Below, piece after piece: positions 6,941 through 18,489 of a DNA stretch of 19,810 bases (its first letter is position 1; the number at the start of each line of letters is the position of its first letter). The position numbers were made by a program, and so were the translations under genes. This DNA comes from JAIRTY01 sp050257395 (GTDB taxonomy: Bacteria > Actinomycetota > Actinomycetes > Streptosporangiales > Streptosporangiaceae), in the NCBI GenBank assembly GCA_050257395.1, contig JBLMWU010000237.1, positions 1 to 19,810 of the forward strand, given 5' to 3'. The notes under the pieces were generated by a model. It saw only the letters and a program-made list of their open reading frames with translations, made no database searches and was not told the DNA's origin.

Positions 6941-9058
6941 ATGACTGACGAGGAAGCAGCCGAACGCTGCCTGCAGGCTCTCGCAGGTCCGCAGGCGCGG
7001 CTGCGCCCGGACCAATGGCGCGCCATCCAGGCGCTCGTGGGGGATCGCCGCCGTGCCCTGGTCGTCCAGCGGACCGGCTGGGGCAAATCCGCCGTCTACT
7101 TCGTCGCCACCGCTCTGCTGCGGGAAAGCGGCGCCGGGCCGACGGTGATCGTCTCGCCGCTGCTCGCCCTGATGCGCAACCAGATCGCGGCAGCGGAACG
7201 GGCCGGCATCCGGGCCCGCACCATCAACTCAGCCAACGTCGGGGACTGGGCTGAGGTCCACGGCGAGATCAAGGCGGGCGCCGTCGATGTGCTGCTGGTG
7301 AGCCCGGAACGGCTCAACAACCCCGACTTCAGGGATCTCATCCTGCCGCAGCTCGCCAGCTCGGCCGGGATGCTCGTCATCGACGAAGCGCACTGCATCT
7401 CCGACTGGGGGCACGACTTCCGGCCCGACTACCGCCGCCTGCGCGCGGTGGTCGCGGATCTGGGGCCTGAGGTTCCGGTGCTCGCGACCACCGCGACCGC
7501 CAACGCCAGGGTCACGCACGACGTCGCGGAGCAGCTGGGCGCCGGCTGGCGCGGGCCAGGCGCGCCCCCGCCCACGCTCGTGCTGCGCGGCCCGCTTGAC
7601 CGCGACAGCCTTCACCTGTCCGTGGTGCGGCTGCCGGCCGCCCCGCAGCGGCTGGCCTGGCTGGCCGACCATCTCAGCCAGCTCCCCGGCTCAGGCATCG
7701 TGTACACCCTGACCGTCGCCGCCGCCCACGACGTCGCCGGATTCCTGCGGGACCGCGGATACGCGGCCGAGGCCTACACCGGGCAGACCGACCCGGAGCA
7801 GCGGCTCGGTGTGGAAGACGACCTGCTCGCGAACAAGGTCAAGGCCGTCGTCGCGACCAGCGCGCTCGGCATGGGTTTCGACAAGCCCGATCTCGGCTTC
7901 ATCATCCATCTCGGCGCGCCGCAGTCGCCCGTCGCCTACTACCAGCAGATCGGCCGGGCTGGCCGGGGCGTAGAACGCGCGGACGTGATCCTGCTGCCTG
8001 CCACCGAGGATCGCGACATCTGGGCCTACTTCGCCAGTCTCGCGTTCCCGCCGGAACACGTGGTGCGGGCCACCCTGGACGCCCTGGCCGGCGCTGACGG
8101 CCCGCAATCGCTCGCGGCGCTCGAGCCACGGGTCGACCTGTCGCGCAGCCGGCTGGAAATCCTGCTCAAGGTTCTCGACGTGGATGGCGTGGTCCGGCGG
8201 GTGCGCGGTGGCTGGGAGGTGACCGGCCAGCCGTGGGCCTACGACAGCGAACGTTATGCCCGCGTCGCCGCGGAGCGGTCTCGCGAGCAGGAGGCGATGC
8301 TCGGGTACCTGACCACCACCGGATGCCGGATGGAGTACCTGCGCCGTGAACTCGATGACCCGGCCGCCGCGCCGTGCGGGCGATGCGACAACTGCACCGG
8401 AGTCGCCCGGGCGGCGGGCATCAGCCCGGCCAGCGAGGCCGTCGCCCGCAGCCACCTGCAGCGGCCCGGTGTAATCATCGCACCGCGGCGGGCGTGGCCG
8501 TCCGGGATGAAGACGCTCGGCGTCGACGCCGCCGGGCGGATCCCGGCCGCGGCCGCGGCCGAGCCTGGCCGGAGCGTCGGCCGGCTGACCGACATCGGCT
8601 GGGGCGGCACATTGCGCCGGATGCTCGCTGGCGGCGAGCCTGACGCCGCTGTCCCCGGCGACCTGTTCGAGGCCGTGGTGCAGGTCCTCGCCGGGTGGGA
8701 CTGGGCACAGCGGCCTGCCGCGGTGGTGACCATGCCCTCGCGGACCCGGCCCGCCATGATCGGTGACCTCGGCCAGCGGATCGCGGCCACCGGCCGGCTC
8801 GGCTACCTGGGCAGCCTGGGCTACCTGGGGGACGGGCCGGCAGGCCGCCAGCACAACAGCGCCCAGCGGCTTGCCGCGCTGTGGCGCACCCTGACCGTGC
8901 CGGAGCCGGTCCGCGCCTCCGTGGCCGGGATGGGCGGGCCGGTGCTGCTCGTCGACGACCGCGTGGACACCGGCTGGACCATGACGGTCGCCGCGAAGCT
9001 GCTGCGTGACTGCGGCGCACCGGCCGTGCTGCCGTTCGCGCTTGCCGTCACCACCTGA
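6941..9058 (+). CDS. recQ: RecQ-family ATP-dependent DNA helicase with C-terminal phosphoribosyltransferase-like domain
   Basis: This is a 705-residue RecQ-family 3'-5' DNA helicase, acting in repair of stalled forks and recombination. Motifs in order: LRPDQWRAI (RecQ motif 0) near residue 26, Walker A variant RTGWGKS near 45, VIVSPLLALMRNQ, DEAHCISDWGHDFRP near 147, ATTATAN, SALGMGFDKPD, and motif VI YYQQIGRAGRG near 333. A four-cysteine RecQ zinc site follows (CRMEYL and CGRCDNC, about 462-484). The last 150 residues differ from Escherichia coli RecQ: WDWAQRPAAVVTMPSRTRP and VLLVDDRVDTGWTM (about 665-680) resemble a ComF/PRTase fold with its phosphate-binding loop, an arrangement I know from actinobacterial RecQ proteins. 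No HRDC domain is evident. The ATG has GGGAG about seven bases upstream. The gene is convergent with the next one, leaving 11 bases between the stops. Confidence 0.93.
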   Translation: MTDEEAAERCLQALAGPQARLRPDQWRAIQALVGDRRRALVVQRTGWGKSAVYFVATALLRESGAGPTVIVSPLLALMRNQIAAAERAGIRARTINSANVGDWAEVHGEIKAGAVDVLLVSPERLNNPDFRDLILPQLASSAGMLVIDEAHCISDWGHDFRPDYRRLRAVVADLGPEVPVLATTATANARVTHDVAEQLGAGWRGPGAPPPTLVLRGPLDRDSLHLSVVRLPAAPQRLAWLADHLSQLPGSGIVYTLTVAAAHDVAGFLRDRGYAAEAYTGQTDPEQRLGVEDDLLANKVKAVVATSALGMGFDKPDLGFIIHLGAPQSPVAYYQQIGRAGRGVERADVILLPATEDRDIWAYFASLAFPPEHVVRATLDALAGADGPQSLAALEPRVDLSRSRLEILLKVLDVDGVVRRVRGGWEVTGQPWAYDSERYARVAAERSREQEAMLGYLTTTGCRMEYLRRELDDPAAAPCGRCDNCTGVARAAGISPASEAVARSHLQRPGVIIAPRRAWPSGMKTLGVDAAGRIPAAAAAEPGRSVGRLTDIGWGGTLRRMLAGGEPDAAVPGDLFEAVVQVLAGWDWAQRPAAVVTMPSRTRPAMIGDLGQRIAATGRLGYLGSLGYLGDGPAGRQHNSAQRLAALWRTLTVPEPVRASVAGMGGPVLLVDDRVDTGWTMTVAAKLLRDCGAPAVLPFALAVTT

Positions 9059-9069
9059 CCAGGGCCCCG

Positions 9070-9846
9070 TCAGCGGCTCGCGGCGGAGGACCGGGCTGCG
9101 GCGGCGCTCTGGGACCGGGTGCGCTGATATTCGGCCGGGTCGAGGATCTGCCACATCGCCTTGCCGGTGGCCAGCACACCGCGTGCGGGCAGGGTGACCT
9201 GGCCGATGGTGGGGTTGGCCGGCAGGCGGGCCGGCTGGCCGAGGTCTTCGCCGTCCAGGGTGGCGTGCGCGGTGTCGATGTAGTACATCCGCTGGGGCAT
9301 GAGCGTGCCGGTGTGGCCGCTGGGCATGGTGCCGGTCAGCTGCAGCCGGCCCATTCCCAGCGCGCTGGCCAGGCGTTCCCGGGCGAGGATCAGCGGCCGG
9401 GGGCGCCAGGATGCCAGCGGCATGGCCGCGTTCACCGTATTGAGCAGGGTCAGCACCCGGCTGGCGGTGGCGGTGAGTGTCCACTCCAGGGCGGGGGAGT
9501 CCATGGTGACCCGCAGGGTTGCCGGCCCATCCCAGGCGAGCCTGATCTTGGCGTATCCGGTGTAGTGGCAGGCGGGCCCGTAGTAGCGGGGGCAGGCGGT
9601 GTCGAGCCGCGGGCCGTCGACATGGATTGACCAGCGGCCGGCCGGGTCCCGGTGCCACACGGTCCGGTAGGGGCCGAAGTCGTTCTCCGGGAAGACCCGC
9701 AGGGCGAGTACGTGGCCGGAGTCGAAGGGCAGCCCGAAGACGCCCCAGCCACTGACGTACTCGTGGCCGGGCCATGGCGCGTGGCCCCGCACCGTCGCAA
9801 GCCTGGTCAGCCGGGCGGGCAGGCTGGCAGCAGCTCTGGCTGGCAT
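9070..9846 (-). CDS. Conserved-looking protein of unknown function
   Basis: This is a 258-residue protein I do not recognise. The start is well supported: AGGAGG lies about eight bases before the ATG at 9846-9844. The composition is rich in Trp, Tyr, Pro and aromatic-Gly patches (HEYVSGWGVFGLPFDSGH, GPYRTVWHRDPAGRWSIHVD, CPRYYGPACHYTGYAKIRLA), which suggests a beta-rich fold, perhaps a lipocalin- or carotenoid-hydratase-like barrel, but this is speculation. There is no signal peptide or clear membrane segment. The C-terminus ends in a low-complexity Ala/Ser/Arg tail. It lies 72 bases after the DsrE-family gene on the same strand, with a strong GC hairpin between, and may be co-transcribed with it. 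Codon use fits a genuine actinomycete gene. Confidence 0.8.
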   Translation of the reverse strand: MPARAAASLPARLTRLATVRGHAPWPGHEYVSGWGVFGLPFDSGHVLALRVFPENDFGPYRTVWHRDPAGRWSIHVDGPRLDTACPRYYGPACHYTGYAKIRLAWDGPATLRVTMDSPALEWTLTATASRVLTLLNTVNAAMPLASWRPRPLILARERLASALGMGRLQLTGTMPSGHTGTLMPQRMYYIDTAHATLDGEDLGQPARLPANPTIGQVTLPARGVLATGKAMWQILDPAEYQRTRSQSAAAARSSAASR

Positions 9847-9871
9847 GGAACGTACCTCCTGTGTGCATGCG

Positions 9872-9909
9872 CCCCGCCCCGCAGGCCGCCAGCGGCGTCC
9901 GGGGCGGGG
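9872..9909 (-). other. Strong GC stem-loop between the dsrE-like gene and the unknown gene
   Basis: CCCCGCCCCG (9872-9881) pairs perfectly with CGGGGCGGGG (9900-9909), and a second stem GCCGC/GCGGC (9885-9889 with 9892-9896) closes the inside. There is no T-run on either strand. It could be a GC-type terminator, a processing or attenuation site that lowers expression of the downstream gene, or a transcript stabiliser for the upstream one. Confidence 0.6.
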
Positions 9910-9918
9910 TGCCCGTTG

Positions 9919-10284
9919 TCAGTAGCTGAAGGTGGTCGCGGCCTCGTCGCCGATCCACGCCCACATCGGGACCGTGCCCTGCAGTTCGGCGCCGCCGATG
10001 AGTGATTCCGGGCTGAGCTGCTTGGCGCTGAAGCAGATCGGGCAGACGTAGTACCGTCCCCCGGCGGCTTCGTAGCGCTTGAGCAGGTCGGCGAGCGGCG
10101 GGCAGCCTTCGCAGGCGACGCCGGTGGCCGTGCCGCCGGTGGCGAGCCGTACCGCTTCCTTGGCCAGGAACATCAGGGTCGGGCGGCCTGACTCAGCTGC
10201 GCCGACGGCGACGAGGAACGCGACGGTGACCTTCTCGGTGTCTTCGAGCCCGGTGGTCAAGCTGATGACGGCCTTGCCTGGCAT
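9919..10284 (-). CDS. DsrE/DsrF-like family protein
   Basis: This is a 121-residue small protein of the DsrE/DsrF-like superfamily, whose members handle sulfur or redox chemistry through cysteines. The N-terminus KAVISLTTGLEDTEKVTVAF and RPTLMFLAKEAVRLA fits the family's Rossmann-like fold. Candidate active cysteines are in CEGCPPL (about residues 58-61) and CPICF (about residues 82-85). The ATG at 10284-10282 is chosen because GGGAGG stands seven bases upstream; an ATG-like start at 10305 would add seven residues without homology. It follows the LuxR/HD-GYP gene by 89 bases and precedes the unknown 258-residue protein. The function in this setting is unknown; a redox or stress role is a guess. 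Confidence 0.85.
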   Translation of the reverse strand: MPGKAVISLTTGLEDTEKVTVAFLVAVGAAESGRPTLMFLAKEAVRLATGGTATGVACEGCPPLADLLKRYEAAGGRYYVCPICFSAKQLSPESLIGGAELQGTVPMWAWIGDEAATTFSY

Positions 10285-10305
10285 GGGCGTGCCTCCCTGT
10301 CCCAC

Positions 10306-10322
10306 GGGCCCGGGTGGGGCCC
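10306..10322 (-). other. GGGCCC hairpin in the leader of the dsrE-like gene
   Basis: Two GGGCCC blocks (10306-10311 and 10317-10322) form a six-base-pair stem with a five-base loop, 22 bases before the dsrE-like start codon and just before its ribosome-binding site. It may end luxR transcription, act as an operator, or modulate translation. No T-run is present. Confidence 0.4.
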
Positions 10323-10373
10323 TCTGCGCAGCACGCTAGGGACGGCGAGGTCCGGTGTCGTCGGGGGTTCTCC

Positions 10374-11954
10374 CTACAAATCGAGCGGGTCGAGGCTGTC
10401 CAGCAGGCCGTGCTGCATGGCGAACAGGGTGGCGGTCGAGCGGGTGGAGGCACCCGTCTTGGTGTAGATGCGCTCGATGTGGGTTTCGGCCGTCTTGATC
10501 GTGATGCCCAGCATGCGGGCGACCTGGCGGGCGGTAGCGCCGCGGGCGATGAGGGTGAGCACCTCGATCTCGCGGGGGGTGAGGCCGGCCGGCCCGGCGC
10601 GCCGCTTGGCCCGCTGCCCGGCGGCGGTGAGCACGGCGTCGACGGCGTCGGCGGCCAGGCGGCCCGACCGGACCTCCTTGCGCAGTTCGTCCGCGGCCTG
10701 CCGGGGGGAGAGGGCGGGCCGGTACGGCCGGGGCTCCGTCATGGCCCGGCAGGCGTCGGCGGCGGCCAGGATCCGGCCGGCCGCGGGGATCGCGGCCCCG
10801 GACAGCCCGCGGTGGTAGCCCGACCCGTCGAGGCGCTCGTTGGCCAGGGAGGCGACCGCGCCGATGCGGGCCAGGGCCGGCGGGCGGGCCAGCACCCGCG
10901 CGGTCCAGTAGGACGCCAGCCGCATCTGCTCGGTCTCGGCGCCGGTCAGCGGCCCGGGCTTGCCGAGGATGGAGGCTGGCACTCCGTGCATGCCGACGTC
11001 GTGGACCAGGGCGGCGCGCCGCAGGGTCACGATCTCCCGGTCAGGCAGTCCGCACAGCCCGGCGGCGGTTGCGGCGAGCTCGGCCACCCCACGCGAGTGG
11101 CCTGCCCGGGGCGGGGACCGCAGGTCGGTGAAGTCGGCTATCGCCTCCAGCGCCGAGTCGAGCTCGTGCTCGCTCAGCTGCCGGCCCAGCCCCGGCTCGG
11201 CCTCGATCAGCGCCCCGAGCTCGGCCACGGCGTCCATGCCGGCGAGCACATCACCGGCGTCGCCGCAGAACACGTCCACGATCGCGGGATCGAAGTGCGT
11301 GCCCCGCCTGGAGCGGGCCACCTCGACGGCCGCTTCGACGCCACCGGCCCGGTGGAACACCTCGACGGTGTCGGCGAGGTGGAACAGCCTGATCGGGCGC
11401 GCGATCTGGTCACTCCCGACGCCCGCTGGGACCCCCTTGGCGTCCCAGCGGGTGAAGACCTGCCGGAGCGGATCGCACACCTCGGCGGTCAGGCCGAGCC
11501 GCGTGGCGAGCTGGGTGGTGGACAGGCAGTGTGCCATCAGCCCCCGCTCGATCGCCCGGCCCCCGGTCAGCACCAGGCTGGTGGCCAGCCGGAGCCGGTG
11601 CAGGAACGGGGCGCCCGCCCCCGCGTGGCTGAGCGCCAGGCCCATGAGCGGCAGCCCGGCCAGGTCGACACGGTAGCTGTCGCTCCGGAAGGCGATGTCA
11701 TCGCCGAACCAGGCCGCCACTTCGGCGGTGTCGGCTATGCAGCCGGACCAGGCCAGCGCCATCACGTAATACAGCGCCACCCGTGCCTCGGCCGCCAGGC
11801 CGACGCGATCTCCCAGCCGCACAGCGATCAGCCAGGACCGCAGCACATGCTCCAGCGGCTGGCCCATCCCCAGATCGGTCGCCAGCGAGAAGGCAGCCAC
11901 CAGCTCAGCGAGGCGGAGCCCGGAACCCTGATCGTCCGCACCCACAGTGATCAT
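10374..11954 (-). CDS. LuxR-type regulator with degenerate HD-GYP phosphohydrolase domain
   Basis: This is a 526-residue protein with three parts. Residues 1 to about 260 are helical without a motif I can name. About 275-450 is an HD-GYP-like domain: HSRGVAELA, HDVGMHGVPASILGKPGPLT, ERLDGSGYHRGLSGAAIP, ADACRAMTEPRPYRPALSP. The C-terminus (about 460-520) is a LuxR DNA-binding helix-turn-helix: LTPREIEVLTLIARGATARQ then TAETHIERIYTKTGASTR. The HD pair is present, but the usual His ahead of ERxDGxGY is replaced (ANERLDGSGY) and the mid-domain His is not seen, so metal-dependent cyclic-di-GMP hydrolysis may be lost or altered. The ATG at 11954 lacks a clear ribosome-binding site; a GTG four codons in is an alternative. 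It probably controls its downstream neighbours (dsrE-like and unknown gene), which is inference from position. Confidence 0.88.
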   Translation of the reverse strand: MITVGADDQGSGLRLAELVAAFSLATDLGMGQPLEHVLRSWLIAVRLGDRVGLAAEARVALYYVMALAWSGCIADTAEVAAWFGDDIAFRSDSYRVDLAGLPLMGLALSHAGAGAPFLHRLRLATSLVLTGGRAIERGLMAHCLSTTQLATRLGLTAEVCDPLRQVFTRWDAKGVPAGVGSDQIARPIRLFHLADTVEVFHRAGGVEAAVEVARSRRGTHFDPAIVDVFCGDAGDVLAGMDAVAELGALIEAEPGLGRQLSEHELDSALEAIADFTDLRSPPRAGHSRGVAELAATAAGLCGLPDREIVTLRRAALVHDVGMHGVPASILGKPGPLTGAETEQMRLASYWTARVLARPPALARIGAVASLANERLDGSGYHRGLSGAAIPAAGRILAAADACRAMTEPRPYRPALSPRQAADELRKEVRSGRLAADAVDAVLTAAGQRAKRRAGPAGLTPREIEVLTLIARGATARQVARMLGITIKTAETHIERIYTKTGASTRSTATLFAMQHGLLDSLDPLDL

Positions 11955-12005
11955 GCTACGGGCGGGCCAGCATTCCGCCAGGTGCCCAGGCGGAATCAGC
12001 GGGGT

Positions 12006-12023
12006 GCCGGGCCGCGGCCCGGC
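12006..12023 (-). terminator. Perfect palindrome after the acyl-CoA carboxylase gene
   Basis: GCCGGGCCGCGGCCCGGC is an 18-base perfect palindrome starting four bases after the stop codon of the giant carboxylase gene. The position suggests a GC-type transcription terminator, although no T-run follows on the minus strand. Confidence 0.5.
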
Positions 12024-12026
12024 CGG

Positions 12027-17531
<5,505 letters not shown>

Positions 17532-17847
17532 GCCAGCTCCTCCTGCCCCTCGTCCTGCCCGCACCCTGCCATAACCACCCAGCTACTAGCGAGTCGCCCG
17601 CGCGGATCCGCGGCGCGGCAGACCCGCTCTGAGCACCTGCCAGTTCAGGCCGGTATCAACCCTTTTGGGCCCGGCTGAATGGCAGGCAATCGCGCTGATC
17701 CCCGGGAGCCGGGCGGCCAGCGGGATTGGGGGACTGCCAGGGTCTGCCCGGCTGCCCGGAATGGCCGGGCGCCGGGGCCCGGGTGACATGCGCGCTGACC
17801 GGCCAGCTCAGGAGCTGAGCAGGGCCTGGTCCCCGCCGGTGAGACGG
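17532..17847. other. Intergenic region with GC hairpins, no convincing gene
   Basis: This 316-base stretch separates the carboxylase gene from the scramblase-like gene. I see no credible coding sequence. It holds the carboxylase ribosome-binding site (17539-17544), a CGCGGATCCGCG palindrome (17601-17612), and two stem-loops behind the scramblase-like gene: GCCCGG/CCGGGC (17754-17759 with 17765-17770) and CAGCTC/GAGCTG (17804-17809 with 17812-17817). The carboxylase promoter should lie here, but no good -10/-35 pair could be assigned. Confidence 0.55.
17804..17820 (-). terminator. Candidate terminator hairpin after the scramblase-like gene
   Basis: CAGCTC (17804-17809) and GAGCTG (17812-17817) form a stem about 30 bases after the scramblase-like stop codon; an alternative pairing GCTCA/TGAGC (17806-17810 with 17816-17820) is also possible. 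There is no T-run, so the terminator call rests on position. Confidence 0.35.
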
Positions 17848-18414
17848 TCAGGCGGGCTCGTACAGGGTCAGGTCCAGCACGATGGCGATCATGACGGTGA
17901 GGACGCGGGCCGGGTGCGCGACCGGGCCGGCGAAGTCCACCTTGTAGTGGTCGGACGGGGTGAGCATCTCCTTGGTGATCCCGGCGAAGGTCTTGCGGAT
18001 CCGCGCGAACTCGGCGCCCGCGGGGTCGGTCACCGAGAAGTGCTTGAGGCCCAGGTCGCCGACCACCTTGCCGACCGTCTGCCGCTGCTCGTCGACCAGC
18101 GTGTAGTGACGGTTGGTGTACCTGCCGCGGATCTGGCCGAAGGGCTCGCCGCCCGGCCCGGCGAGCTCGGTCAGATGTTCCCTGGTGTGCGTCGTGAGTG
18201 TGAAGGCCGTGGAGCCGCCCACGGTGGTGACCGTCAGCATCCGGGTGGCCGGCACTCCCTGCGGGAGCAGCTTGACCCGGCTGCGCGCCTCGGCTTCGGT
18301 GGCGGTCGCCAGCAGCTGCCGGGCGCCGTTGAAGATCTCGTAGCTCGCCCGGGTCGGCAGCAGCTTGCCCGGCTGCTGGATCCGCAGCGACGGGAAGCCG
18401 AAGAGATTGTCCAT
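17848..18414 (-). CDS. Scramblase/LURP-one-related (tubby-like fold) protein
   Basis: This 188-residue protein resembles the bacterial phospholipid-scramblase-related/LURP-one family, small beta-barrel proteins of the tubby C-terminal superfamily whose bacterial role is not settled. Features are ASYEIFNGARQLLATATE near the N-terminus, repeating strands such as GQIRGRYTNRHYTLVDEQRQ and VGKVVGDLGLKHFSVTDPAG, then KTFAGITKEMLTPSDHYKVD, and a hydrophobic C-terminal helix (ARVLTVMIAIVLDLTLYEP) like the buried helix of this fold. The ATG at 18414 has no Shine-Dalgarno sequence, but a -10-like CATACT lies seven bases upstream, so the transcript is probably leaderless. It follows the KUP gene by 75 bases on the same strand but seems to have its own promoter. 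Family assignment is from recognition of the strand pattern and is moderately sure. Confidence 0.78.
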   Translation of the reverse strand: MDNLFGFPSLRIQQPGKLLPTRASYEIFNGARQLLATATEAEARSRVKLLPQGVPATRMLTVTTVGGSTAFTLTTHTREHLTELAGPGGEPFGQIRGRYTNRHYTLVDEQRQTVGKVVGDLGLKHFSVTDPAGAEFARIRKTFAGITKEMLTPSDHYKVDFAGPVAHPARVLTVMIAIVLDLTLYEPA

Positions 18415-18451
18415 ACCGGTGAGTATGCAGCACCGTTTTGGCGGCCGTCAG
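18415..18451 (-). promoter_or_regulatory. Leaderless-type promoter of the scramblase-like gene
   Basis: On the minus strand CTGACG (18451-18446) and CATACT (18427-18422) are 18 bases apart, and CATACT is followed by seven bases and then the ATG. The predicted transcription start coincides with the start codon, which explains the missing ribosome-binding site. Confidence 0.5.
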
Positions 18452-18489
18452 TCCTCCGTCACGGGCCGGATCCGCCAATTCCGGGCCAA

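Noticed and set aside
7691..9964. A 757-codon minus-strand open frame over recQ.
   Set aside because: It runs antisense to all the RecQ motifs and across the convergent gene ends.
17586..17789. Possible small minus-strand gene of 67 codons in the gap after the scramblase-like gene.
   Set aside because: No ribosome-binding site, Pro/Arg/Ser-rich random composition, and it overlaps hairpins; not supported.
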